The notes beneath the pieces are model-generated. The model had not been told where the DNA came from and searched no databases. It worked only from the letters and a program-made list of their open reading frames with translations. Below are positions 17,445-25,341 of a stretch of 63,098 bases of DNA, piece after piece. Origin of the DNA: an uncultured Clostridia bacterium (GTDB taxonomy: Bacteria > Bacillota > Clostridia > UBA1381); contig CAKSPW010000004.1 of the NCBI GenBank assembly GCA_934486495.1, positions 1-63,098 of the forward strand. Direction: 5' to 3'. The translations under genes and the position numbers were made by a program. Each line of letters starts with the position of its first letter. Position 1 is the stretch's first letter.

Positions 17445-18632
17445 TTATTTTACAAGCTCTAATGTTTCCTTTGCAATCATAAGCTCCTCGTTTGTCGGAA
17501 TGACAAGGGTCTTAACGGTTGCGTCATCTGCCGAAATATCAGTCTCGTTATTATTATTCTTCTCATTGTCGATTTTAATACCTAAAAATTCGAGACCGCT
17601 TGTTGCGGCACGTCTTACATCCGCATCATGCTCTCCTACGCCTGCCGTAAATACGACTGCGTCAATTCCGCCCATTGCAGCGGCATACGAGCCTATGTAT
17701 TTTTTAACCTGATAACCAAACATATCAAGCGCCAAAGCGGCACGCTCATTGCCATTCTTTGCAGCTTCGGTAAGGTCTCTGAAATCACTCGATACGCCAG
17801 ATACGCCGTATACGCCCGATTCCTTGTTCATAAGTGTGTTAATCTGCTTTGAATCAAGACCCTCATCAGCAAGATAAGTAACAACAGCCGGGTCCATAGA
17901 ACCTGTTCTCGTTCCCATGATTGTTCCGTCAAGCGGAGTGAAGCCCATGGTTGTATCAACAGATTTTCCACCGTCAACAGCCGTGATCGATGAACCGTTT
18001 CCGAGGTGACAGGTAACAATCTTAAGCTCCTCAAGCTTTTTGCCGAGTGCAAGAGCCGCCTGCTGAGCCACAAACTTATGGCTTGTTCCGTGGAAGCCGT
18101 ATTTTCTTATTTTCTTTTCCTTATAATATTTGTAAGGAAGTCCGTACATGAATGCCTTCGGCGGCATTGTCTGATGGAATGCCGTATCAAATACTCCGAC
18201 CTGCTTTATGCCGGGCATGATTTTTTCACAAGCTTCGATTCCGATAATGTTCGGCGGATTATGAAGCGGTGCAAGCGGTGTGCACATCTCGAGCGCTTCC
18301 TTAACCTTGCCGTCTATGATACATGAATCAGCGAAATATTCCGCACCGTGTACAACTCTGTGACCTACTGCGCCTATTTCGGACATATTCTTGATAACAC
18401 CGTAATCGGGGTTTACAAGAGCGTCGATTACAAGCTTGATAGCATCTGCATGATTGCTCATATGACTCTCGATTTTAACCTTCTTATCAAGAGATACGTT
18501 CGTGTGCTGAAGATTTGAACCGTCAATTCCTATTCTTTCGCACAAGCCTTTTGCGAGAACTCTCTCATCCGTCATATCAATAAGCTGATATTTAAGAGAT
18601 GAGCTTCCGGCATTGATAACCAAAATTTTCAT
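17445..18632 (-). CDS. ackA: Acetate kinase
   Basis: The protein has 395 aa, typical length. It transfers the phosphate of acetyl phosphate to ADP, giving acetate and ATP in the main substrate-level phosphorylation step of fermentation. It begins MKILVINAGSSSLKYQL, the ASKHA-fold phosphate-binding motif. Further motifs are GHRVVHGAEYF, FHQTMP, YGFHGTSHKFV, HLGNGSSITAV and GTRTGSMDP. AAAGGAGA is found upstream. It starts 15 bp after the pta stop codon, so the two are one operon reading pta-ackA. Confidence 0.97.
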   Translation of the reverse strand: MKILVINAGSSSLKYQLIDMTDERVLAKGLCERIGIDGSNLQHTNVSLDKKVKIESHMSNHADAIKLVIDALVNPDYGVIKNMSEIGAVGHRVVHGAEYFADSCIIDGKVKEALEMCTPLAPLHNPPNIIGIEACEKIMPGIKQVGVFDTAFHQTMPPKAFMYGLPYKYYKEKKIRKYGFHGTSHKFVAQQAALALGKKLEELKIVTCHLGNGSSITAVDGGKSVDTTMGFTPLDGTIMGTRTGSMDPAVVTYLADEGLDSKQINTLMNKESGVYGVSGVSSDFRDLTEAAKNGNERAALALDMFGYQVKKYIGSYAAAMGGIDAVVFTAGVGEHDADVRRAATSGLEFLGIKIDNEKNNNNETDISADDATVKTLVIPTNEELMIAKETLELVK

Positions 18633-18647
18633 CTTTCCGTCTCCTTT

Positions 18648-19652
18648 TTAGTTATTATTCTGTGCCTGAACGCAGGTAATAGCTACAACTCCGGCAATAT
18701 CCGCTGCAACGCAGCCTCTTGAAAGGTCGTTTACAGGCTTTGCGATACCTTGGAGAATCGGGCCGTACGCTTCAGCCTTTGCAAGACGCTGAGCAAGCTT
18801 ATAGCCGATATTTCCTGCATTGAGGTCAGGGAATACAAGTACGTTTGCTTCACCGGCAACGCTTGAGCCGGGAGCTTTCTGTTTTGCAACCGAATCAACA
18901 ATTGCAGCGTCGAGCTGAAGCTCTCCGTCGATTGCGAGGTCGGGACGCTTTTCTTTTGCAAGACGTGTAGCCTCAACCATTTTGTCAACAAGCGGATTTT
19001 TTGCACTTCCGTATGTTGAATATGAAAGCATTGCGATTTTAGGCTCTGCCTCGATAAGAGTTTTAAAGCTCTTTGCCGATGAGATGGCAATTTCCGAAAC
19101 CTGATCCGCATCCGGGTTTTCGTTAAGGCCGCTGTCGGAGAAAATGAACGTTCCGTTTTCGCCGTATTCGCAATTCGGCACAACTATTATAAAGAATGCT
19201 GACACAAGCTTTGTGCCCGGTGCAGTTTTGAGAATCTGCAATGACGGGCGAATAACGTTTGCAGAAGAGTTTACCGCACCTGCAACCATACCGTCGGCAT
19301 CATCCTCTTTAACCATCATACAGCCGTAATAAAGAGGATTTTTCATTGTTTCCGCAGCCTTTTCGGGAGTCATTCCCTTTGCTTTTCTAAGCTCATAGAA
19401 CTTATCGGCATATTCGGCAGCCTTATCCGATGTAAGCGGATCGATTATTTCCAAACCGTCTATATCAAGGTTTTCCGCTTTTGCGATAGCATTGATTTTT
19501 TCAGCGTTACCGAGAAGCTTTACAACTGCATAGCCTTCCTTTTTGACGATTGCGGCAGCCTGAATTGTTCTTAATTCTTCACCCTCCGCAAGCACAATTG
19601 TTTTCACGCTTTCCTTAGCTCTTTTTTTAAGTCCTTCGATAAAAGTACTCAT
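18648..19652 (-). CDS. pta: Phosphate acetyltransferase
   Basis: The protein has 334 aa, the short single-domain Pta without the regulatory N-terminal half. It converts acetyl-CoA and phosphate to acetyl phosphate and CoA. Visible motifs are the start STFIEGLKKRAKESVKTIVLAEG, DDADGMVAGAVNSSANVIRP, FIFSDSGLNENPDADQVSEIA and ELQLDAAIV. The start at 19652 is chosen because AAGGGGA lies eight bases upstream; the frame is open for 13 more codons but without similarity. A consensus promoter lies 55 bp upstream. Phosphotransbutyrylase is a relative but lacks several of these phrases. Confidence 0.95.
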   Translation of the reverse strand: MSTFIEGLKKRAKESVKTIVLAEGEELRTIQAAAIVKKEGYAVVKLLGNAEKINAIAKAENLDIDGLEIIDPLTSDKAAEYADKFYELRKAKGMTPEKAAETMKNPLYYGCMMVKEDDADGMVAGAVNSSANVIRPSLQILKTAPGTKLVSAFFIIVVPNCEYGENGTFIFSDSGLNENPDADQVSEIAISSAKSFKTLIEAEPKIAMLSYSTYGSAKNPLVDKMVEATRLAKEKRPDLAIDGELQLDAAIVDSVAKQKAPGSSVAGEANVLVFPDLNAGNIGYKLAQRLAKAEAYGPILQGIAKPVNDLSRGCVAADIAGVVAITCVQAQNNN

Positions 19653-19707
19653 TGATGTATTCCCCTTTTCAGAAAAAAATAATCCGGACAAACAGTCCTA
19701 TAAATTT

Positions 19708-19736
19708 ATTATAATACTTTTTCAGTGCATTTTCAA
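19708..19736 (-). promoter_or_regulatory. Promoter of pta-ackA
   Basis: On the minus strand TTGAAA and TATAAT are 17 bp apart. A short hairpin GGAC/GTCC followed by a T-run is in the leader. Confidence 0.8.
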
Positions 19737-19796
19737 GTATAAATGCTGAAATTTTTAAAAAAAATACGTAAAATAGATAAAAAGTACAAAAAACAC

Positions 19797-19825
19797 TTGA
19801 TATTTTTGAACATTCATAGTATAAT
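19797..19825 (+). promoter_or_regulatory. Promoter of yajC
   Basis: TTGATA (19797-19802) and TATAAT (19820-19825) are 17 bp apart. It is divergent from the pta promoter, about 60 bp away. Confidence 0.8.
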
Positions 19826-19906
19826 GATATTACTACGGCGAAAGCCGAACTAAATTATGCAATTAAAAACAGTTGCAGGCAATAAATTTAAAAGGAGAAA
19901 TTAACT

Positions 19907-20269
19907 ATGTTATTTGAAACAATTGCATTTGCGGACGGGGCAGTACAGCAGACAGCAGGAGGCACACCGCAGGCAGGTCCCGCGCAGCTTATAGCAAGCT
20001 TCCTTCCGCTCATTCTTATCTTTGTCGTTATGTATCTTTTGATGATAAGACCTCAAAGAAAGAAAGAGAAGGCTCTCAGAGAAAAGATTTCTAAGATGAA
20101 GGTTGGAGATAAGGCTGTTTCAATCGGCGGAATTGTAGGAAAGATTTCAAAAATCAAGGACGATTTTGTAATTCTTGAAACAGGCAACATCGGAACACAG
20201 GATGAAAAGTCATTTATTAAACTTGAGAAAAGCGCAATTCGTGACGTTCAGTCCAAAATCCAGGCATAA
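19907..20269 (+). CDS. yajC: Preprotein translocase subunit YajC
   Basis: The protein has 120 aa. YajC is the small accessory subunit that associates with SecDF near SecYEG. It has a short periplasm-side N-terminus, one membrane helix (about residues 29-47, SFLPLILIFVVMYLLMI), then the signature RPQRKKEK and a cytosolic beta-rich domain with GDKAVSIGGIVGKI. AAAGGAG lies before the ATG. The N-terminal tail is longer and more glycine/glutamine-rich than in many homologues. It is transcribed alone, ending at a hairpin before the glycosyltransferase gene. secD/secF are not next to it in this window. Confidence 0.93.
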   Translation: MLFETIAFADGAVQQTAGGTPQAGPAQLIASFLPLILIFVVMYLLMIRPQRKKEKALREKISKMKVGDKAVSIGGIVGKISKIKDDFVILETGNIGTQDEKSFIKLEKSAIRDVQSKIQA

Positions 20270-20289
20270 CAGAACAATATAAATACTTT

Positions 20290-20330
20290 GGCAAAGCAAT
20301 GCGTATGAAAGTGTTGCTTTGTCGATTTTT
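20290..20330 (+). terminator. Terminator after yajC
   Basis: GGCAAAGCAA pairs with TTGCTTTGTC and is followed by GATTTTT. Confidence 0.75.
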
Positions 20331-20344
20331 GCGATAGAGAACAT

Positions 20345-20374
20345 GACGTGATGCGCCGATCAGGCGTATCCGTC
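20345..20374 (+). promoter_or_regulatory. Hairpin in the leader of the glycosyltransferase gene
   Basis: GACG-GAT-CGCC pairs with GGCG-ATC-CGTC around a GATCA loop, 20 bp before the start codon. The following ribosome binding site is weak (GGACGG). It may be a regulatory or RNA-stability structure; I do not recognise a known riboswitch. Confidence 0.4.
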
Positions 20375-20394
20375 ATTACTTTGGACGGTGTATT

Positions 20395-21666
20395 ATGGAA
20401 TTTGCAAAAACAATAAACTTTATAATAATGATTCTGTTCTTTGTGTGTTACAGCTATCAAATGGTTTATATACCGATAGCATGGATTTCAAAGAAAAAAG
20501 CAAAAGATACGTCAAAGCGGGGAAGATTTGCCGTGCTTATCGCAGCCCGAAACGAGGAATCGGTAATCGGCGGACTTATTGACAGTCTTAAAAATCAAAA
20601 TTATCCCGAAGATATGATAGATATATATGTTGTTGCCGATAATTGCAGCGATAATACATCGGTAGTTGCCGAAAAACACGGTGCGATTGTTTTCGAGAGA
20701 TTTAACGATGTTGAAATCGGCAAGGGGTATGCGCTTAATTTTCTTTTAAAACAAATAGAGAACTACGGAAAAGCAAAATACGATGCATATATGGTATTTG
20801 ATGCGGATAATATTGTAGACCCGAACTTTGTCAGCGAAATGAATAAATCGTTTATGTCGGGGTGCGAGGTTATTACCTGCTATCGTAATTCAAAGAATTA
20901 CGGTGACAATTGGATTTCGGCAGGATATGCGCTTTGGTTCTTGCGTGAGTCGAAATATCTAAATATGTCAAGATACGGTATTGGCAGCAGCTGCGCCGTT
21001 TCCGGCACGGGATTTCTGTTTTCGGACAAGGTTTTAAAAGAATGCGGAGGCTGGAATTTCTTCTGTCTTACGGAGGATATTGAGTTTACGATTCATAACG
21101 TGGTAAACGGCAGAAAAATAGGCTATTGTCATAACGCCGTAATTTATGATGAGCAACCGACCGCATTTTCACAATCGTGGCGTCAGCGCAAGCGCTGGGC
21201 AAAGGGATTTTTGCAGGTGTTTGCCAAATACGGGAAGTCGCTTTTTACCGGAATATTTAAAGGAAGCTTCTCTTGCTTTGACATGACAATGAACATAATG
21301 CCGGCAACGGCGCTTACATTAATCGGAATGATTGCGAACATCATGGCACTTGCTCTTAACATAACAAATGCAACTGCGGTAAAGACTATACTTTATTCAC
21401 TTCTCGGCTCTATTGAAAATATTTATATAACCGTTTTTATAACGGGTATTATTACAGTTATAACGGAGTGGAAAAAAATTTACTGCCCAACATTTAAAAA
21501 AATATTATACATGTTTACATTCCCGATATTTATGCTTACGTACATACCTATATTTATATCGGCCATATTTACAAAGGTTGAATGGAAACAGATTGAACAT
21601 ACTAAAAACGTTAATCTTTCAAGCATATGCAGAATTAAACAAACCGATTTAGATTCAAAAAATTAA
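20395..21666 (+). CDS. Membrane glycosyltransferase, family 2 (processive type)
   Basis: The protein has 423 aa. One membrane helix near the N-terminus (about 5-25) precedes a GT-A domain. RFAVLIAARNEESVIGGLID opens the nucleotide-sugar fold, YMVFDADN is the DxD metal site, FFCLTEDIEFT is the acceptor-side ED motif and SWRQRKRWAKG is the QxxRW signature of processive beta-glycan synthases. Three or four hydrophobic helices follow (about 290-390). Family 2 members with this layout make cellulose, hyaluronan, chitin oligosaccharide or poly-N-acetylglucosamine. The product here cannot be told apart by eye. It is a single-gene unit with its own leader hairpin and a strong terminator. Confidence 0.85.
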   Translation: MEFAKTINFIIMILFFVCYSYQMVYIPIAWISKKKAKDTSKRGRFAVLIAARNEESVIGGLIDSLKNQNYPEDMIDIYVVADNCSDNTSVVAEKHGAIVFERFNDVEIGKGYALNFLLKQIENYGKAKYDAYMVFDADNIVDPNFVSEMNKSFMSGCEVITCYRNSKNYGDNWISAGYALWFLRESKYLNMSRYGIGSSCAVSGTGFLFSDKVLKECGGWNFFCLTEDIEFTIHNVVNGRKIGYCHNAVIYDEQPTAFSQSWRQRKRWAKGFLQVFAKYGKSLFTGIFKGSFSCFDMTMNIMPATALTLIGMIANIMALALNITNATAVKTILYSLLGSIENIYITVFITGIITVITEWKKIYCPTFKKILYMFTFPIFMLTYIPIFISAIFTKVEWKQIEHTKNVNLSSICRIKQTDLDSKN

Positions 21667-21672
21667 TAACAT

Positions 21673-21703
21673 CTTGCGGCGAAAAAACGCCGCAAGTTTT
21701 TTT
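21673..21703 (+). terminator. Terminator after the glycosyltransferase gene
   Basis: CTTGCGGCG pairs with CGCCGCAAG around AAAAAA and is followed by TTTTTTT. Confidence 0.9.
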
Positions 21704-21708
21704 ACGAA

Positions 21709-21748
21709 AAAAAACCGATTTTCCAAATCACTTTGAAAAATCGGTTTT
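21709..21748. terminator. Terminator of rpsF-ssb-rpsR operon (bidirectional)
   Basis: AAAACCGATTTTC pairs with GAAAAATCGGTTTT; A- and T-rich flanks fit use on the minus strand after rpsR. Confidence 0.8.
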
Positions 21749-21759
21749 GTATTTTTTGA

Positions 21760-22008
21760 TTATTCAGCAACAAACGGAAGCAATGCGATAGTTCTTGCTC
21801 TCTTTATAGCTACTGTAAGCTGTCTTTGATGCTTAGCGCAGTTACCGCTGATTCTTCTCGGAACAATCTTGCCCTTCTCGGAAATAAATCTTCTGAGCTT
21901 AGCTGTATCCTTGTAATCAATAGTATCAACCTTATCCATGCAGAACATGCAAACCTTTTTCTTTGCACGTCTTGCTCTCTGCGGTCTGTCATTAGTCTTT
22001 TCAGCCAT
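21760..22008 (-). CDS. rpsR: 30S ribosomal protein S18
   Basis: The protein has 82 aa. It is a small-subunit protein that pairs with S6 on 16S rRNA. A basic N-terminus (RPQRARRAKKKVC) leads to the CxxC pair CMFC, then IDYKDTAKLRRFISEKGKIVPRRISGNCAKHQRQL, the core S18 signature. Four cysteines in all suggest a possible zinc-binding form. AAAGGAGG sets the start at 22008; the frame is open seven codons upstream. It is the last gene of the rpsF-ssb-rpsR operon and lies 27 bp after ssb. Confidence 0.97.
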   Translation of the reverse strand: MAEKTNDRPQRARRAKKKVCMFCMDKVDTIDYKDTAKLRRFISEKGKIVPRRISGNCAKHQRQLTVAIKRARTIALLPFVAE

Positions 22009-22035
22009 TGAAACTTCCTCCTTTATCAATTTTCT

Positions 22036-22473
22036 TTAAAACGGCAAATCATCATCCGATTCTTCAACGCTGCCGAAACCACCCATATCAAACTCGGGTG
22101 CGGGAGCCTGGGGCTTATTGCCGCCGAAGCTGTTAGAGCCTGCCGGAGAATCACCTGTTGATTCTGTTTTTGAGCCTGTGAAATAAGCTTCATCAACAAC
22201 AATATCCGTTGATGTGCGCTCATTACCGTCTTTGTCGGTATACTTGCTGTTTTGCACGCTTCCGACAATTGCAATCATTCTGCCCTTTTCAAACCATTTA
22301 CTGATAAAATCGCCTGTCTGTCTGAAAGCAACACAATTGAAGAAATCAGCTGTATCCTTTTGGAAACGTCTGTTTACGGCAATTGAAAAGCGAACGATTG
22401 TCGACTCACCGTTTTGCGATTGTCTGACCTCAGGGTCACGTGTCAATCTACCCATTAAAATTACTTTGTTCAT
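22036..22473 (-). CDS. ssb: Single-stranded DNA-binding protein
   Basis: The protein has 145 aa. It binds single-stranded DNA during replication, repair and recombination and recruits partner proteins with its acidic tail. It begins MNKVILMGRLTRDPEVR, the OB-fold start. Later come FFNCVAFRQTGDFISKWF and the linker rich in Gly, Ser, Pro and Asn. It ends in the conserved tip DDDLPF. It lies between rpsF and rpsR, the usual arrangement in Bacillota. Confidence 0.97.
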   Translation of the reverse strand: MNKVILMGRLTRDPEVRQSQNGESTIVRFSIAVNRRFQKDTADFFNCVAFRQTGDFISKWFEKGRMIAIVGSVQNSKYTDKDGNERTSTDIVVDEAYFTGSKTESTGDSPAGSNSFGGNKPQAPAPEFDMGGFGSVEESDDDLPF

Positions 22474-22507
22474 AATTAACTACCTCCACAAAGCTAATGG
22501 TTGACTA

Positions 22508-22810
22508 CTATTCCTCATCCTTACGAATGATAATAGTTCTGAGAATACCGTCGGTAATCTTATACTGTCTGTCAAGCTCCTTCGGGAACTCTGAGTCAGC
22601 CTTGAAGTTTACCAATACATAGTAGCCCTCAGTTTTGTCATTGATTGCATATGCAAGTCTTCTCTTACCCCACTCGTCAACAGCGTCAACTGTGCCGTTT
22701 GATGTAATAAGACCTACAAACTTCTCCTGCAAAGCCTTAATCGCATCTTCTTCCAAAGAAGCATCAATGATAAAAATTGTTTCATAGCTGTTCATTATTT
22801 TTTCAGCCAT
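22508..22810 (-). CDS. rpsF: 30S ribosomal protein S6
   Basis: The protein has 100 aa. It pairs with S18 in the small-subunit platform. MNSYETIFIIDASLEEDAI is the conserved opening; then DEWGKRRLAYAINDKTEGYYVLVNF and ITDGILRTIIIRKDE. The start at 22810 is chosen because AGGAGGT stands seven bases upstream. A structured leader and a strong promoter precede it, so it is the first gene of the operon. Confidence 0.97.
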   Translation of the reverse strand: MAEKIMNSYETIFIIDASLEEDAIKALQEKFVGLITSNGTVDAVDEWGKRRLAYAINDKTEGYYVLVNFKADSEFPKELDRQYKITDGILRTIIIRKDEE

Positions 22811-22880
22811 TCTTTGCACCTCCTCACGGACTTATGTCCCGAAAACTACTTTCGGGCAAGGAGCTCAATAATTGAGCCCT
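22811..22880 (-). promoter_or_regulatory. Structured rpsF leader, possible S6:S18 autoregulatory RNA
   Basis: The leader contains consecutive hairpins: GGGCTCAA/TTGAGCTCC, CCCGAAA/TTTTCGGG and GGAC/GTCC, then CCG just before the AGGAGG site. S6:S18 complexes are known to repress their own operon through a leader RNA with a CCG-containing loop. The match here is suggestive only; I could not fold it or compare it to the consensus. Confidence 0.4.
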
Positions 22881-22883
22881 TTC

Positions 22884-22912
22884 ATTTTACATTATATTTT
22901 ACAAAAAGTCAA
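22884..22912 (-). promoter_or_regulatory. Promoter of rpsF-ssb-rpsR
   Basis: On the minus strand TTGACT and TAAAAT are 17 bp apart, immediately before the structured leader. Confidence 0.7.
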
Positions 22913-23010
22913 TAGCTTATTTGCAAAACCGGCATTTTGCACAACAAAAGCTGCGCCGTCTTTTATTTCGGCATTCGAAAACACCGGTTATTTTAAAGAC
23001 GTATTACAGA

Positions 23011-23048
23011 AAAACCTCTTTCATCGGCTTTTTACGATAAAAGAGGTT
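23011..23048 (-). terminator. Terminator after the DUF975 gene
   Basis: On the minus strand AACCTCTTTTATCG pairs with CGATGAAAGAGGTT and is followed by TTTCTG. Confidence 0.8.
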
Positions 23049-23055
23049 ATCTTAA

Positions 23056-23730
23056 TTACAAATTATACGGATTTTCCTCACCGCCGTTATTATCACCGTA
23101 AAAATCCGAGGAATAATCACGACCGTATTGCTCGCACCGAGCGCTATCTTGGCTTTTTAAAAATCTGTAAAAGTTCACGCATGTCGCCATATAATAAGGA
23201 ATCACATATATGGACGCCAAACCGAAAGTAATCGTACAAAGGAGCGACCACCCGAAAAACGAGAGCTGAAGGACGAACAAATCCCATTTACGACCGTCCA
23301 TCATTTTCTTGCTTTCGTTAATCGCATCAAATGCCGACTTTTCGGGATTTTCGATAATAATCATCGGCGCCATGGAGTAAGAATACGATTTTACAATTCC
23401 CGGAATTATAAACAGCAGCGACCATAAAAAAGTAAACAATGCGGTCAAGAAATAGGTTGCTATAACCTTAGACAATACCGAGCCGTTTTGAAAAGCGAAA
23501 AACAAATCAGCCGGGCTGAATTCCTCACCTGCCGTTACCTTAAGGTAAACATACAAATATCCGTATGAAATTGCGGGGTAAAAAACAGTTGCCGCAAATC
23601 CGACAATCGGAACATTGAAGGCGAGCGTGCACAGGCACATTATAAGGAAACACAAGAGTAATCTCCATATTTTACCCTCTATGTTTCGCTTTGAAATATC
23701 CTTCAGGTATTTTCTTGAATACACTAACAT
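23056..23730 (-). CDS. DUF975-family integral membrane protein
   Basis: The protein has 224 aa with about five hydrophobic segments. The family signature is clear: SYSMAPMIIIENPEKSAFDA, then INESKKMMDGRKWDLFVLQL and SFFGWSLL, ending with an IPYYMATCVNFYRFL segment. The biochemical role of DUF975 proteins is unknown. The start ATG overlaps the stop of the upstream DtxR-type regulator (TGATG), so the two are translationally coupled; an alternative TTG sits one codon earlier. A terminator follows. Control of membrane or metal homeostasis is only a guess from the neighbour. Confidence 0.8.
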   Translation of the reverse strand: MLVYSRKYLKDISKRNIEGKIWRLLLCFLIMCLCTLAFNVPIVGFAATVFYPAISYGYLYVYLKVTAGEEFSPADLFFAFQNGSVLSKVIATYFLTALFTFLWSLLFIIPGIVKSYSYSMAPMIIIENPEKSAFDAINESKKMMDGRKWDLFVLQLSFFGWSLLCTITFGLASIYVIPYYMATCVNFYRFLKSQDSARCEQYGRDYSSDFYGDNNGGEENPYNL

Positions 23731-24101
23731 CAACCCATTTCTTTCAAATAATATTCCTTTAGCTTTTGATATGTTTCTTCGCTTATATCATGCTCTATTT
23801 TGCAAGCGTCCTCCGCTGCAATTTTTTCGCTTACTCCGATTGAAAGAAGAATTTCTGTTAGAAGATTATGTCTGTCATACGTTTTTTTCGCTATCTTCAT
23901 TCCCTTTTCGGTAAGAGTAATGTGACCGTTATATTCCATATTAATATATCCGTTTTCTCTGAAATTTTTCATTGCAACGCTTATGCTCGGCTTTGAAAAA
24001 TTCAAAAGTGCGGCTATATCGACAGATCTTGCAAAGCCGTTTTTCTCCTGGAGCATTAAAACCGCCTCAAGATAGTTTTCCGCAGATTCATGAATAATCA
24101 C
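23730..24101 (-). CDS. DtxR/MntR-family metal-dependent transcriptional regulator
   Basis: The protein has 123 aa and a GTG start, with AAAGGA twelve bases upstream. The N-terminal winged helix begins HESAENYLEAVLMLQEK and continues RSVDIAALLNFSKPSISVAM and HITLTEKGM. The C-terminal dimerisation half has GVSEKIAAEDACKIEHDIS, where Cys, Glu, His and Asp are in the places used for metal binding in this family. There is no SH3-like third domain, as in MntR and short IdeR forms. Which metal it senses (iron or manganese) cannot be told. It overlaps the DUF975 gene it precedes. Confidence 0.85.
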   Translation of the reverse strand: MIIHESAENYLEAVLMLQEKNGFARSVDIAALLNFSKPSISVAMKNFRENGYINMEYNGHITLTEKGMKIAKKTYDRHNLLTEILLSIGVSEKIAAEDACKIEHDISEETYQKLKEYYLKEMG

Positions 24102-24123
24102 TTATACAAAATTCCTTTCCGAA

Positions 24124-25080
24124 TTATTTTACTTCTATTTCGTCCGTAATCAGCTTAAGCTCGGATGATTTTTGAAGAAGTACGGTATTTTTTATATTTG
24201 CTGTTTCCGTAAACATTATTGACGTGTCATATCCGACATCGGAAATTCTGTCGGAGAGCTTGAATTTTCCGCCGTTATCCGAAAGAGCCTTAAACGTGAG
24301 CTTTCCGGCAACTCCCGTATTTCCCTCGAATGATTCCTTGTCAACTGAAATATAAACGGCTTTAACAGAATCCTTTGTAAAGCCTGCGTTATCGGCGCCC
24401 AAGGCACCCTCGTACTTATCTTCACTGCCGTCACCGATACATGATTTTACAAACTCAAACTCACTCGGATCGTATATTACGGCAGCCGTATATCCTGCAT
24501 ACATATAATCCTTGTAAAGGTCAACATTATCGGCCATAACGGAAATTTCGACAATATCGTCCTTGTTTACGTCTTCTTTATCGGCTTTTAAATACATCTC
24601 TACCTTTTTCTCGTCTGTCGGAGCTTCTTCCGTAACTATTGTGGCAACGCTCTTGTCATCGGACCATTTAACCTCTGCCTTAAGCGCTTTGCAGATTTGC
24701 TCGAAAGGAACAAGAGTTCTGCCATTTTCTATTTTTAAAGGAGCGTCAAGCTTAAATTCCTCTGCCGTTCCCTCCGCAACAGATGTGAACGTAAATACTC
24801 TTAAGTTTTCGTTGCCTATGTAGAGGAACAGTCTTGTCATATTATCCTTTGAGTTAATGATTATCATTTGCTTGTCCTCATACCAATCTACGCTTGCACC
24901 GAGAACATCGCAAATACGTCTTACGGGAGCCGTAAATACTCCGCCGGTCATTTCTCCTTCAGGCTTATTAAACGAAATCGTTCTTTCCGCAGCTCTGATT
25001 GTCGGTATAGTTTCAGCAAAAGATATTGAGCCTAAACACAAAGCCGCTGCCAGACACGAAGCCAAAATTTTCTTTTTCAT
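24124..25080 (-). CDS. Secreted protein with copper-amine-oxidase-type stalk domain and cohesin-like domain
   Basis: The protein has 318 aa. The signal peptide (MKKKILASCLAAALCLGSIS) is followed by a stalk domain at about 35-150, with the marks APVRRICDVLGASVDWYEDK, RTLVPFEQICKALKAEVKW and the closing VATIV. A cohesin-like beta-sandwich follows at about 158-305 (VEISVMADN, AAVIYDPSEFEFVKSCIG, AGKLTFKAL). Stalk domains are frequent in secreted proteins of Clostridia; the cohesin fold binds dockerins in cellulosomes but also occurs alone. I see no dockerin, SLH or sortase motif. The gene has AAGGGGA before its ATG. Function is unproven. Confidence 0.8.
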   Translation of the reverse strand: MKKKILASCLAAALCLGSISFAETIPTIRAAERTISFNKPEGEMTGGVFTAPVRRICDVLGASVDWYEDKQMIIINSKDNMTRLFLYIGNENLRVFTFTSVAEGTAEEFKLDAPLKIENGRTLVPFEQICKALKAEVKWSDDKSVATIVTEEAPTDEKKVEMYLKADKEDVNKDDIVEISVMADNVDLYKDYMYAGYTAAVIYDPSEFEFVKSCIGDGSEDKYEGALGADNAGFTKDSVKAVYISVDKESFEGNTGVAGKLTFKALSDNGGKFKLSDRISDVGYDTSIMFTETANIKNTVLLQKSSELKLITDEIEVK

Positions 25081-25299
25081 AGGTTTTATCCCCTTTCAAA
25101 TTGTTTTACTTTTTATATTTTACCACAAAACTAAATTATAATCAAGAGTTTTTTACATATTTAAATATATTTTTATCCGCCATGCCGTGTCCCTGCGAAA
25201 AAATCACGCTTACAATACGAGAACATATTACTGTTCAACATGTGACGCATTTGTTTTTTTGTGACTGAAAACAAAAACAGTAGGCCTCAAATAAACAAA

Positions 25300-25335
25300 A
25301 AAATATCGCCGTGCAATATGCACGGCGATATTTTA
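25300..25335 (-). terminator. Terminator after gap
   Basis: AAATATCGCCGTGC pairs perfectly with GCACGGCGATATTT around AATAT, directly after the gap stop codon, with A/T-rich flanks on both sides. Confidence 0.85.
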
Positions 25336-25341
25336 AATAAT

